This document shows, piece after piece, positions 7,400 through 15,765 of a stretch of 27,041 nucleotides of DNA; the stretch's first letter is position 1; each line of letters opens with the position of its first letter. The notes beneath the pieces are model-generated. The model saw nothing but the letters and a program-made list of their open reading frames with translations, ran no database searches and was not told the origin of the DNA. The stretch comes from a virus: IMG/VR virus record IMGVR_UViG_3300020436_000073, positions 1 through 27,041 of that record, one strand, 5' to 3'. The translations under genes were made by a program, and so were the position numbers.

Positions 7400-7860
7400 T
7401 GGCAGAAAAAGCAGCGCATAGACAGTATACAAGTCGTCGAGCTGGAATTACACGCGCCCTTGCTGATAAAATTGCTCTCATAGATGGTCGAGGAATTTTT
7501 CATACAGCAGTAGCTGAAGTTAGTCCTCGACTTAAGTTTTGGGATGAAGTAGAAGAGTTTCCTGCAGTGCATTTGAATGCAGGATCAGAAACTCGACAGT
7601 ATCAAGGCGGCCAGTATAAAGACCGCTTTTTGAATGTAACTATTCGATGTTATGTAAATCAAGATGATTCTGTAGATGCTCTTGATGAACTCTTAGAAGA
7701 TGTAGAAACAGTTATTGAAGAAAATAGTAGACTGCGTTACTATGATAGAATGGGACTTGAGCAGTTTACTCAACAAATCACAATTGTTAGTATAGATACT
7801 GACGAAGGTGTGTTAGATCCTCTAGGAGTAGGCGAAATACTTGTAGAGGTTCGATACTAG
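7399..7860 (+). CDS. Tail terminator protein (lambda gpU-like)
   Basis: The 153-residue protein begins with GTG, overlapping the previous TAG by one base. GGAGAGTATA upstream supplies a ribosome site. The pattern EFPAVHLNAGSETRQYQGGQYKDRFLNVTIRCYVNQDD followed by a helix (DALDELLEDVETVIEEN) and a final strand (VLDPLGVGEILVEVRY) fits tail terminator/minor tail U-type proteins, which form the hexamer capping the finished tail tube and contacting the head connector. Position immediately before the tail tube gene supports this. Family assignment is from pattern, not an alignment. Confidence 0.75.
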   Translation: MAEKAAHRQYTSRRAGITRALADKIALIDGRGIFHTAVAEVSPRLKFWDEVEEFPAVHLNAGSETRQYQGGQYKDRFLNVTIRCYVNQDDSVDALDELLEDVETVIEENSRLRYYDRMGLEQFTQQITIVSIDTDEGVLDPLGVGEILVEVRY

Positions 7861-7920
7861 AAAATGCTGGCACGAACAAACGTTCACGTCCATGCCTTTT
7901 CAAGACATAGGAGATAATCT

Positions 7921-9480
7921 ATGGCAGATAAACTTTATTTTAGTCGTGATACAAAACTGTATGTCGAACTAACAAGTAATCTCGGCAAGTTCCAAGGACT
8001 TTGGGAAGTGCCTGTTCTTGATGGTTTCAGTTTTTCTCAGGCTACTAATCAAACCGAAATTGGTTTGAATGAAATGGAAAGTACTGTAGGTATTAGCCGC
8101 CGGGGCCGACGTCTCTTTACAGATTCTCTTGCTCCAGCAGAGTTTTCCTTCAGTACTTATATTCGACCAACTCTTAAAGGCTCTAATCATCACCTTGTAG
8201 ATGAAGTTCTTTGGGCAGCAATGGCGGGTGCAGATGTGCATCACTCCAGCCAATCGGACGGAAGTACAGCACACACCGTAGAAAGTGTTGACTATTTTAG
8301 AAATAGTGGTGACAATGCAGAAAGTACTCCTGTTTTTGATGTTAGTGCAGGTACTTTAAATTTTAAAGAATCAAATCGTTCTACGCTTCCTAAAATCACT
8401 TTGTATTTTGTATTTGAAACGGATGTTGCAGAGCCTATGGTATACAAGCTCTCAAATGCAATTGTAAATGAGTGTTCTATTGATTTTGATATTGATGGAA
8501 TTGCAACTGCTAACTGGTCTGGTTTTGCAAAAGAAGTAACAGATATGAAGAGCGGTGGTCAAGTAACTGTTCAAAGTGGAACTACTATTTCTGGTGCAAC
8601 CGTAGGAGATGTATTCTTAGATAATAGTAATGACTTATTACTTGGTGTAGCTACTGCTGCTAATACTCTTCAATCAGCTTATACGACGGGTGTAACTTCG
8701 ACAGCTAACTTTATTCGTAATCGTTTGACGCAGCTTGAAGTTCGAGGTCAAAATCCGGATGTAATGGAAGGCAAGCCTGTAGCAATTTCTGGTATAACTA
8801 ATGCTGGTTCAGCAGTTCTTACTGTACCCTCTGGACATGGCGTAGTTGTAGGAGACACTATTTCGATTGTAGGTGTAGTAGATGATAATACTTCTACAAA
8901 CAATACTCTTCAGGCAGCTTTGAACAGCAAGAACCATGCTGTAACTGGAGTAGGTGCAACAACTATTACAATTTCTACAAGTACAAGCGGTCTTGATAGC
9001 TACTCTAGCGGAGGAACTGTAAATACTGGTATTTATAGCTTTACTCTAACTGGTGGTAATCTTACAATTTCTAATAATGTAACTTACCTTGTACCAGAAG
9101 AAATCGGTACAATTAATAAGCCAATTGAGGGTGTAACAGGTGCAAGAGGAATTGGTGGAAGCTTTACTTGCTATCTTGTATTTGATGATACTGGAGCGGA
9201 TGGTGCAAATACTGGATCTTCGGCAGACTTCTTTGCTGATCTTGTAAATCCAACTAAAGGTCTTACAAAAGTTGTAAACGATTTTGATGTTACGTTTAAA
9301 GTTGGTGGTACTACAGCGTCTACTCCGCGTGTGAATTTTAACTTCCCGCAGGTTCATATTGACGTACCTAGTCACAATATTGAAGATGTTATTTCACTGG
9401 AAACAAACTTTGGTGCATATACCAACGACTTTGATACTGTAGATGAGTTTACTATGACTGTATTTGGAGTTAGCGCATAA
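7921..9480 (+). CDS. Major tail tube protein with an inserted beta domain
   Basis: The 519-residue protein is the building block of the tail tube. The N-terminus (ADKLYFSRDTKLYVEL..., WEVPVLDGFSFSQATNQTEIGL, RRLFTDSLAPAEFSFSTYIRP) and the later TANWSGFAKEV and SFTLTGGNLTISNNVTYLVPE...INKPIEG blocks are typical of phage tail tube proteins. Residues about 287-367 (nt 8779-9021) look like an extra beta domain with SGHGVVVGDTISIVG, dropped in between RNRLTQLEV and the YSFTLTGGN strand. A clear ribosome site (TAGGAGATAATCT) lies upstream. A strong terminator follows the stop. The length exceeds lambda gpV (about 246 residues), which fits the added surface domain. The 60 bases before the gene contain no promoter that I can see. 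Confidence 0.88.
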   Translation: MADKLYFSRDTKLYVELTSNLGKFQGLWEVPVLDGFSFSQATNQTEIGLNEMESTVGISRRGRRLFTDSLAPAEFSFSTYIRPTLKGSNHHLVDEVLWAAMAGADVHHSSQSDGSTAHTVESVDYFRNSGDNAESTPVFDVSAGTLNFKESNRSTLPKITLYFVFETDVAEPMVYKLSNAIVNECSIDFDIDGIATANWSGFAKEVTDMKSGGQVTVQSGTTISGATVGDVFLDNSNDLLLGVATAANTLQSAYTTGVTSTANFIRNRLTQLEVRGQNPDVMEGKPVAISGITNAGSAVLTVPSGHGVVVGDTISIVGVVDDNTSTNNTLQAALNSKNHAVTGVGATTITISTSTSGLDSYSSGGTVNTGIYSFTLTGGNLTISNNVTYLVPEEIGTINKPIEGVTGARGIGGSFTCYLVFDDTGADGANTGSSADFFADLVNPTKGLTKVVNDFDVTFKVGGTTASTPRVNFNFPQVHIDVPSHNIEDVISLETNFGAYTNDFDTVDEFTMTVFGVSA

Positions 9481-9499
9481 TAAAAATAATAGTTTTACT

Positions 9500-9523
9500 A
9501 AAACCCGCTTCGGCGGGTTTTTT
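9500..9523 (+). terminator. Intrinsic terminator after the tail tube gene
   Basis: The hairpin AAACCCGC / GCGGGTTT (9501-9508 and 9513-9520) closes on a TTCG tetraloop and runs into TTTTTT (9518-9523). An A-run on the 5' side would make it partly functional in both directions. It ends the tail tube transcript 20 bases after the stop, and promoter P2 follows within 30 bases. Confidence 0.93.
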
Positions 9524-9547
9524 CTTTGCAGGTCATAAAAATAATTC

Positions 9548-9576
9548 TTGACATATCAGCTCACCTTCGCTATAAT
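9548..9576 (+). promoter_or_regulatory. Perfect sigma-70 promoter P2 for the tail-assembly genes
   Basis: TTGACA at 9548-9553 and TATAAT at 9571-9576 are spaced by exactly 17 bases. Transcription should start near 9583, leaving a leader of about 35 bases with AAGGA (9605-9609) before the chaperone gene ATG at 9617. It follows the terminator directly, so this marks a true operon boundary. Confidence 0.93.
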
Positions 9577-9616
9577 ATGTGTTATAAATGCCCAATAACT
9601 TTTTAAGGAACACAAC

Positions 9617-10042
9617 ATGACTGATAAAACTCCTGTTTCTCTTGCGAGTCTTATGACTCCTAGTAAAACAGTTTCAATAGACTTTCCTGGCTTTTCAGGA
9701 TTAAAAATAGATCTTTGTTATCTTGCACGAGAAGAACTTATAAAACTTCGTAAACGTTGTTTAATAACTAAGTTTAACAGAAAAACTCGACAACCAGAAG
9801 AAGAACTAGATGAAGAAAAGTTTTTAACAGAATATTGTAAAGCAGTAATTAAGGGATGGAAAGGGCTGAAATTTCGATACCTAGAAGAGCTTCTTTTGGT
9901 TGATATTTCTGAACAAGATCCCGAAGATGAGCTGTCTTATACTCAAGAAAATGCAGAACTTCTTATGAAGAATGCAAATGATTTTGATACTTGGGTAACT
10001 GAATCAGTAGGTGATCTTGAAAATTTTACGAGCAACAAGTAG
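9617..10042 (+). CDS. Tail assembly chaperone (lambda gpG-like)
   Basis: The 141-residue product is the short form of the tail chaperone pair. Position between tail tube and tape measure genes, acidic helical sequence, and the frameshift signal at its end identify it as gpG-like. Such chaperones coat the tape measure protein and recruit tube subunits, then leave before the tail is finished. Visible features are an N-terminal SLASLMTPSKTVSIDFPGFSGLKIDL strand block and helices LAREELIKLRKRC and DEEKFLTEYCKAVIKGWKGL. Lambda gpG is about 140 residues, which agrees. AAGGAACACAAC precedes the ATG. The last codons (N136-F137) form part of the slippery site. Confidence 0.87.
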   Translation: MTDKTPVSLASLMTPSKTVSIDFPGFSGLKIDLCYLAREELIKLRKRCLITKFNRKTRQPEEELDEEKFLTEYCKAVIKGWKGLKFRYLEELLLVDISEQDPEDELSYTQENAELLMKNANDFDTWVTESVGDLENFTSNK

Positions 10043-10458
10043 TTGAAGTTAAAAAACTACTTGAACGATACGTAAGAGAAAGCACACAGATAGATATAGA
10101 TAAATATCTATTAGTGTGTGAACAGTTAGGGCAAGAACCTGACCCAGCCAAAATGCCGCTCGAACCTTCTGCTTTTCCAGAAGAAGTTCAAGTGGCATTT
10201 TTTATATACGGACTTCTGTCTGATCGCTGGGATGGAATGTCGGGCACATACTTAGGAAAAGATTGGAATTCTTTAGAGTATATATTTAAATTATATAATA
10301 TAGATAATCCAAAAGAAGTATTTTTCTTTTTAAAACTTTATGAAAGTATAATAGTATCAAATAGAGCAGAAGAAACAGAAAAAAAGCGAAAACTAGAAGA
10401 GCGTAAGAAAAGATCTTCAGGAGGTGGAAAACAGTACACCCATAAAGTTAGCGGCTAA
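9617..10458 (+). CDS. Tail assembly chaperone GT fusion made by -1 frameshift
   Basis: A -1 shift after F137 (codon 10025-10027) continues as YEQQVVEVKKLLERYVRES from 10027 and joins, without a stop, the frame ending at TAA 10456-10458. The fused product would be 280 residues (137 + 143), close to the size of lambda gpGT. The T part carries MPLEPSAFPEEVQVAFFIYGLLSDRWDGMSG and a basic tail (EKKRKLEERKKRSSGGG) that would bind the tape measure. The T part has no credible own start: the only early candidate, GTG at 10114, has no ribosome site. This entry spans both frames; coding is 9617-10027 joined to 10027-10458 with one base read twice. Confidence 0.85.
10021..10063 (+). promoter_or_regulatory. 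Programmed -1 ribosomal frameshift signal (slippery heptamer plus hairpin)
   Basis: The heptamer A_AAT_TTT at 10021-10027 fits the X_XXY_YYZ rule in the G frame. Eight bases later a perfect 9-bp stem begins: CAAGTAGTT (10036-10044), 10-base loop, AACTACTTG (10055-10063). The G stop codon TAG (10040-10042) lies in the 5' arm. The -1 frame has a TGA at 10018-10020, so a shift can only occur between 10021 and the G stop, and the heptamer is exactly there. Confidence 0.88.
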
Positions 10459-13400
10459 TGGCAGCAAATGAAATTAACTTAACTATTAAAGTTTCTGATG
10501 ACGGAAACCTTAAAATAGTTGGAAAAAATGCAGAAAAAGCAGCTGACGGACTAAATAAGACCGGAAAATCTGCTCGCACCGCCGATCGTAACCTAAAAGG
10601 TGCGTCTCAGCAGTCTGCAAATGGTACTAAAAACTTTTCTAAAATGGCACAAGGTATTTCGGGTTCTCTTGTACCTGCTTACGCTACTCTTGCTGCAAAT
10701 ATCTTTGCAATCACAGCAGCTTTTGGGTTTTTAAAAGAGTCTGCAGATTTTAGAGTTCTTCAAGATGCTCAGATTGCTTTTTCATCTGCAACCGGAGTAG
10801 GCTTACGAAGTCTTACCTCAGATATTAAAGAAGCAAGTGATGGTCTAATTGGATTTAAAGAATCTGCTCAAGCTGCCGCGATTGGTGTTGCTGCAGGATT
10901 AAATCCAAAACAAATAGAAGGATTTGCTGAAGGTGCAAAAAATGCTTCTTTGATTTTGGGAAGAGATGTAACAGATTCTTTTAATCGTCTTATTCGAGGT
11001 GTTACAAAAGCAGAACCAGAACTTCTTGATGAACTTGGTATTATTCTTCGATTAGATGATGCCACAGCTAAATACGCTGCTAGTATAGGAAAAGCGGCAA
11101 AAGATTTATCTGTTTTTGAAAGAAGTCAAGCAGTAGCCGTAGAAGTACAAGAACAATTAGACAAAAAATATGCTTCTGTTGCAGGTGCAGTCCAATTACA
11201 GTCTAATGCCGTAGCTCAGTTGGGTGTTGAGTTTGAAAAAGTACTATTACCCTTCAGAGAATTTATTACAAGTATGGCAGAACCAACCGCAAAGTTTCTT
11301 GCAGATAATATTCGTGCTTTAACTGCTGCTTTTGCACTCTTTGCAATCCCTTTAGTAAAAGCAATTATTCCCAACTTAGAAGCTTGGGGAGAGACTTCAA
11401 GACAAGCTGCAATGGAAGCAGCAGATGCATACGAGTATGCAAAACTAGAAATTGAAGAATTAAAAATTGCCCAAGAAAAATTAAATCAAACCTCTCCACT
11501 AAAAGGAGCCCAAGAAGCTCTACAAGGTATAGATGTAAAATCGAAAGGTGCAAAAGCAATTCAAGCTGGAGATTTTGAGAATATAAGCCCAAAACAAGTA
11601 AATGCTCTTTTAGCTGCAGCGGAGAAAGGAAAAGGCGCAGTAGTTGATATGAGTAATGAAATGCGCACTCAATATATAGCTTCTCTTAAAGCTATGAAAA
11701 ATAGCACCGATACGCAAATGGGTTTTATAGAACGCAAATTTAAAAAAACAACAGCATTTCTTTCTTTGCAAGCAAAACGAGTAGAAGCTGCTTGGAAAGG
11801 AGCAATGGCAAAAGTTAGATCCGCTGGAGAGCTTGCCGCAAAAGGAGTTGATAAAGCATTTAAAGGATTAGCACTTATAGGTATCATAGTTCTTATAAAA
11901 GATTTAGCTGTTCAAGCCGGAGAAGCCTTAGGAGTTATTGGACAAAGTCAAGAGATACAAGATCTTGCAAATAGCTTTAAAGACTTACAAAAAGATTTAA
12001 AAAATACTTCTATAGAATTTTCTAAGTTTACAGAAATTCAAAATGCATTCTTTGAGAAAAATGCAGGAAAAATTACTTTAGATCAAGTTTCTGCAGTTAC
12101 TGGTTTCGCATCTCAAGCAGGATCAAAGCTAACAGAGATAAATGAAGCTTTTGTAGAAATGGAGCGGCTACGAGCAAAGGGGCTTGATTTAGATGCAGGT
12201 ACAGCTTCTCAACTTTTACTCGGCTATGAAAATATCGAAGATGCAGCAAAAGGGCTGGCAGCTGAGTCAGTAGCATTAACAGGTCAGCTTATAGAGGGGC
12301 TCGAAGCAGGAAAGCTCGCTTCTCAAACATTCGGTGGAGAGTTTATAGGTTTAGTAGAAAAAATAAGAGCTAAAGGAGGTATTACTGGTCTTACTGATGA
12401 CGAGAGAGAAAGGTTTGCAGAGCTTAGCACACATTTTAGCGAGCTTCAATCTAAAGCAAATATTCTTAAAGAAGAGAATCAAGCAATCAGTCAAGAATAT
12501 GATCGCCAGCTTGCAAGTGTTACTCAGTTTCAAACTTCTACAACTCAACTTGTAAAACGAATTGAACAACAAATAGAAGCGGAAGGAGAGATTACAAGCG
12601 ATAATGAAGCTCGTTTAGCTACTTATAACAAGCAACTGGCTGTATTGAAAAAAATTCATGATGCTGAAATTAAGTTTGCAAATGATAGAAATAGACTAGA
12701 GTTTGCAAAAACTAAAGCAATGATAGGGGCTACAGAACTCCAAAGACAAGAAAGAGATCGTTTGCTACAAATACAAGGCATAGAAATAGATAGAGCAGAG
12801 CTTCAAAATCAACTTGATTTAGCAACAGCAGACGGAGTAGAAAGAGATCAAGATAAAATTGACTCTTTAAATATTCAGTTAGGCATTTTAGATGCACAAG
12901 AAGAGTCTTTACTTCGTCAAGGCGAATTAGCGGCTCAATTAGCAGATACTTTGAAACAAAGTTTTGAAACTGCTATGACCAAAGGATTAGCTGACCTAAT
13001 AAAAGGTGATGAAACTAGTATTAAAGATGCAATTGCTTCTCTTGCTCGTAGTGTTCTTTCTTCTTTAGCAGATACTTTAGCAACAAATATAGTTAGCTCC
13101 ATAATGAATGCAGGAGAACAAACCCCAGAACAAAAGATAAAAACTGCAATGCATGAAGCAGCAGACTACCATGCAATGAAAATTAAAGAAGCTCTGGGAA
13201 GTCCAACAGGAACTACTCCAGGATCAGATCCTTCTTCGTCAGTGATAGAAAAAATTACTGAAAACCAAACAGGTGAGCCCGCTAAGGAGAAAAAGCCCCT
13301 CATGGAAAAACTTTTCGGAACTCCCACTGCCGCTACTACGGGTTCTGACGGAGGAGGTCCACAAATTGGAGGCAACACGACTGTAAAAGTAGGAGGAAGC

Positions 13401-13946
13401 ATACCCACTTTCTTACAGGATTTTAGTGACATATTTAAGACAAATACAGATGCTGGCTTTATGGAAAAACTAGGCACTGCTTTTGAGTCCGGAGGGCAGA
13501 TATTCTCAGATCTTTTTGGGAGTCTCGGGGACTTATTTGGAGGTCTATTTGAAGGCATGGGAGGGGCAGGCGGAATTATGTCCTTCTTTGGGTTTGCAAA
13601 GGGAGGAATTGCAAAAGGCGGTTTTCGTTCAATGGCGTATGCTTCTGGAGGGGTTGCTACTCGTCCAACTGTGGGATTAATTGGAGAAGGTAAACATAAT
13701 GAAGCAGTTGTACCTTTGCCGGATGGAAAATCAATTCCTGTCTCTATGCCTGGAGGGGCAGGAGGAATGCAACAAAATAATGTAACTGTAAATGTTGTAG
13801 TAGATTCTGAAGGAAATGGATCCACTGAAGTAGAATCAGGACAACAAGGAGCAGACTTAGGACGAATGGTTGCAGCAGCAGTTCAAAGAGAGTTAATAAA
13901 TCAAAAACGAGCAGGCGGTATTCTTAATCCAATGGGAGTAGCATAA
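10458..13946 (+). CDS. Tape measure protein
   Basis: This 1162-residue protein sets tail length and is injected or ejected with the DNA. It is long, helical and Ala/Gln/Glu-rich, with hydrophobic segments near residues 68-93 (LVPAYATLAANIFAITAAFGFL), 283-303 (ALTAAFALFAIPLVKAIIP) and 468-495 (GLALIGIIVLIKDL). Long coiled-coil stretches follow (about 650-830). The C-terminal glycine-rich part (about 1043-1100) has FAKGGIAKGG, GGVATRPTVGLIGEGKHNEAVVPLP, a widespread tape-measure C-terminal motif. By the lambda ratio of about 0.15 nm per residue, the tail would be around 170-180 nm (inference). The start overlaps the T stop (TAATG), so translation is coupled to the frameshifted chaperone. There is no peptidase or lysozyme motif that I recognise. 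Confidence 0.95.
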   Translation: MAANEINLTIKVSDDGNLKIVGKNAEKAADGLNKTGKSARTADRNLKGASQQSANGTKNFSKMAQGISGSLVPAYATLAANIFAITAAFGFLKESADFRVLQDAQIAFSSATGVGLRSLTSDIKEASDGLIGFKESAQAAAIGVAAGLNPKQIEGFAEGAKNASLILGRDVTDSFNRLIRGVTKAEPELLDELGIILRLDDATAKYAASIGKAAKDLSVFERSQAVAVEVQEQLDKKYASVAGAVQLQSNAVAQLGVEFEKVLLPFREFITSMAEPTAKFLADNIRALTAAFALFAIPLVKAIIPNLEAWGETSRQAAMEAADAYEYAKLEIEELKIAQEKLNQTSPLKGAQEALQGIDVKSKGAKAIQAGDFENISPKQVNALLAAAEKGKGAVVDMSNEMRTQYIASLKAMKNSTDTQMGFIERKFKKTTAFLSLQAKRVEAAWKGAMAKVRSAGELAAKGVDKAFKGLALIGIIVLIKDLAVQAGEALGVIGQSQEIQDLANSFKDLQKDLKNTSIEFSKFTEIQNAFFEKNAGKITLDQVSAVTGFASQAGSKLTEINEAFVEMERLRAKGLDLDAGTASQLLLGYENIEDAAKGLAAESVALTGQLIEGLEAGKLASQTFGGEFIGLVEKIRAKGGITGLTDDERERFAELSTHFSELQSKANILKEENQAISQEYDRQLASVTQFQTSTTQLVKRIEQQIEAEGEITSDNEARLATYNKQLAVLKKIHDAEIKFANDRNRLEFAKTKAMIGATELQRQERDRLLQIQGIEIDRAELQNQLDLATADGVERDQDKIDSLNIQLGILDAQEESLLRQGELAAQLADTLKQSFETAMTKGLADLIKGDETSIKDAIASLARSVLSSLADTLATNIVSSIMNAGEQTPEQKIKTAMHEAADYHAMKIKEALGSPTGTTPGSDPSSSVIEKITENQTGEPAKEKKPLMEKLFGTPTAATTGSDGGGPQIGGNTTVKVGGSIPTFLQDFSDIFKTNTDAGFMEKLGTAFESGGQIFSDLFGSLGDLFGGLFEGMGGAGGIMSFFGFAKGGIAKGGFRSMAYASGGVATRPTVGLIGEGKHNEAVVPLPDGKSIPVSMPGGAGGMQQNNVTVNVVVDSEGNGSTEVESGQQGADLGRMVAAAVQRELINQKRAGGILNPMGVA

Positions 13947-14545
13947 TGGCAGAGTTTACAATGACAATTCCTGCAGACTCAATTTCTACAACTGTGAAAA
14001 CAACTGCAGAAGCTGCCGTAAGTCAAGCAATAGTTTCTGCTGCTACAGTTAGTGCATTTTCAGTAGGGGATAAAGTATCAGGAACTAATGTTCCTTCTAA
14101 CTCAACAATAAGTTCTATAGATACTGGAAACAAAACAATTACTCTAAATAATAATATAAGCACTGCTATTGCGAATGATACTACTCTTACTATAACTCAT
14201 CCACCTTCTGATTTAAAAGTTACTGTTGATCGAGGATTAAATAAAAAGACAACGCAACGCGTACTTACAGCACAATTTGGAGATGGATACTCTCAAAGAG
14301 TACGGCATGGAATAAATCCAAAAGATGATGTATTTAGAGTAACATTTAAAAATCGTTCTAGTGGAGAAATAAATAGATTAGCTAAATTTTTTGATAATTT
14401 TGCTGCAAAAGCTTTTCCATTTACAGTTACTGACTTTGATGGAGAAACTCAAATGAAAGTAACTTGTGAAGATTATAGTGTTGCATATATACAAACAACT
14501 GTTCATAGTCTTTCCGCAACTTTTAAAAGAGTGTATGAACCATAA
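13946..14545 (+). CDS. Minor tail protein (lambda gpM-like) with an N-terminal inserted domain
   Basis: The C-terminal 110 residues carry the lambda gpM family pattern: QRVLTAQFGDGYSQRVRHGINP, then DVFRVTFKNRSSGEINRLAKFFDNF and FPFTVTDFDGETQMKVTCEDYS. gpM acts at the tail tip next to the tape measure. Lambda gpM is about 109 residues; here the protein has 199. The extra part is residues about 15-87 (nt 13988-14206), a Thr/Ser/Ala-rich beta stretch with FSVGDKVSGTNVPSNSTISSI and NKTITLNNNIS, a module seen in many phage tail proteins. It splits the short N-terminal strand from the conserved core. The gene overlaps its neighbours on both sides by one base (TAATG). Confidence 0.85.
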   Translation: MAEFTMTIPADSISTTVKTTAEAAVSQAIVSAATVSAFSVGDKVSGTNVPSNSTISSIDTGNKTITLNNNISTAIANDTTLTITHPPSDLKVTVDRGLNKKTTQRVLTAQFGDGYSQRVRHGINPKDDVFRVTFKNRSSGEINRLAKFFDNFAAKAFPFTVTDFDGETQMKVTCEDYSVAYIQTTVHSLSATFKRVYEP

Positions 14546-15765
14546 TGACAGACGTAATAGATACAGTACAGTTAAATGAAATAGCTGATCCTATATTAGA
14601 GTTTTTTGATATTACTCTTCCAGGGCATCCAAAAAGTGTGGGGGATACTACAGGAACTTTTCATTTATTCCCGGGATTAGAACAAGGAGGTAATGCAACC
14701 GTAACTTTTGATGGGAATGAATATCATGCTATTCCTATTCAGTTAACTGGACAAGAGGTGGCTTCTTCAGGTACAATTGCGAGACCTAGTCTTGCTATTG
14801 CAAATATTCCTGCATTAACAAAAACAGCAGATAGTAATAAAGAAATGGTGGGTGTTCAAGGCATTAGAAAGGATTCAGATTTAACTCTTCCTTTTGAAAC
14901 AAATGATGATTTAATTGGAACAAAGATTGTATACAGAAGAGCTTTTGAATCCGCTTTAGATACTAGCAGTCCTCCGGAATTTCCTAGTCAAACTTATTTT
15001 ATCGATAGAGTTGCATCTGAAAATAATATTATTGCAACTTTTGAACTAGCATCTCCAATGGATGTTGAGGGTGTAACAATACCTGGAAGAAGAATTGTAG
15101 GAAAATATTGTTCTTGGCAGTATCAAGGTAAAGCTTTAGGCTTTGGAGGGGGATGTAGCTGGGGGTATACTGCAGCAGATCAAGGCGGTTATATTGATAT
15201 AGATAATAATAGAATAACAGGAATTTTAGGAAACTGGGACTCTATCTCTGGCGGAACTTATAGTGCAAATGATAAAGTATTTACAGAAGAAACTGGTACA
15301 GGTCAAAGGCAAATTTGGGAAGCTATAATAGCTTCTCCTAACAAAGGAACCGTTGGAGCAAAAGATCCCAGAATATTCAGAAGATACTGGAAAAGAATAG
15401 ATGTATGCGGAAAAGTTTTAACCTCTTGTAAAGTAAGATTTCAAAAAGATGTAAAAAATTTCACAGCGGTAGCTTCAGCTAGTGGAGATAACACAAAAAC
15501 TACTATTACTTTTGCAGATGCTCATCCATTCGCAGTGGGAGATGAAGTTGTTATTTATGTAACTCAAAATGATAGCTTACGTACAGCGTTATCAGGAACA
15601 AAAACAATTTCAGCAGCAACCACTAATACTATAACTATAGATAGTACAGATATTAGCTCTGCCGCGTCATTAAATAGTACTGATAAATGGGTGGAAGATG
15701 CAGATTTTAATAAGCAAATGCATTTACCTTTTGGAGGATTTCCAGGATCTAAGCAGTTCCGATGA
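14545..15765 (+). CDS. Minor tail protein (lambda gpL-like), probable Fe-S protein
   Basis: The 406-residue protein follows the M homologue as in lambda. Four cysteines, C189 (VGKYCSWQ), C204 (GFGGGCSWGY), C288 (RIDVCGKVL) and C295 (LTSCKVRF), match the cysteine pattern of the gpL family, in which they hold an iron-sulfur cluster at the tail tip. The N-terminal beta domain is FFDITLPGHP...FHLFPGLEQGGNATVTFDGNEYHAIPI. Between C295 and the C-terminal MHLPFGGFPGSKQFR, residues about 306-372 (nt 15460-15660) form an extra beta module with DAHPFAVGDEVVIYV. In lambda-type relatives the last Cys is followed almost directly by the conserved PFGGFP tail, so this is probably an insertion. The stop overlaps the next ATG (ATGA). 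Confidence 0.87.
   Translation: MTDVIDTVQLNEIADPILEFFDITLPGHPKSVGDTTGTFHLFPGLEQGGNATVTFDGNEYHAIPIQLTGQEVASSGTIARPSLAIANIPALTKTADSNKEMVGVQGIRKDSDLTLPFETNDDLIGTKIVYRRAFESALDTSSPPEFPSQTYFIDRVASENNIIATFELASPMDVEGVTIPGRRIVGKYCSWQYQGKALGFGGGCSWGYTAADQGGYIDIDNNRITGILGNWDSISGGTYSANDKVFTEETGTGQRQIWEAIIASPNKGTVGAKDPRIFRRYWKRIDVCGKVLTSCKVRFQKDVKNFTAVASASGDNTKTTITFADAHPFAVGDEVVIYVTQNDSLRTALSGTKTISAATTNTITIDSTDISSAASLNSTDKWVEDADFNKQMHLPFGGFPGSKQFR

Noticed and set aside
7861-7920. Possible hairpin in the gap before the tail tube gene
   Set aside because: GGCA/TGCC with an inner GAAC/GTTC stem is weak and is followed by only four T residues. It does not resemble the two strong terminators of this window.
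10114-10458. GTG-started separate gene after the G-like chaperone
   Set aside because: There is no ribosome site, and the frame is open without a stop back to the slippery site at 10021-10027, so it is the T half of the GT fusion.
13166-13825. 219-codon open frame on the minus strand
   Set aside because: It lies wholly inside the tape measure gene, is rich in Pro/Ser from antisense Gly codons, and has no start context; it is a shadow.
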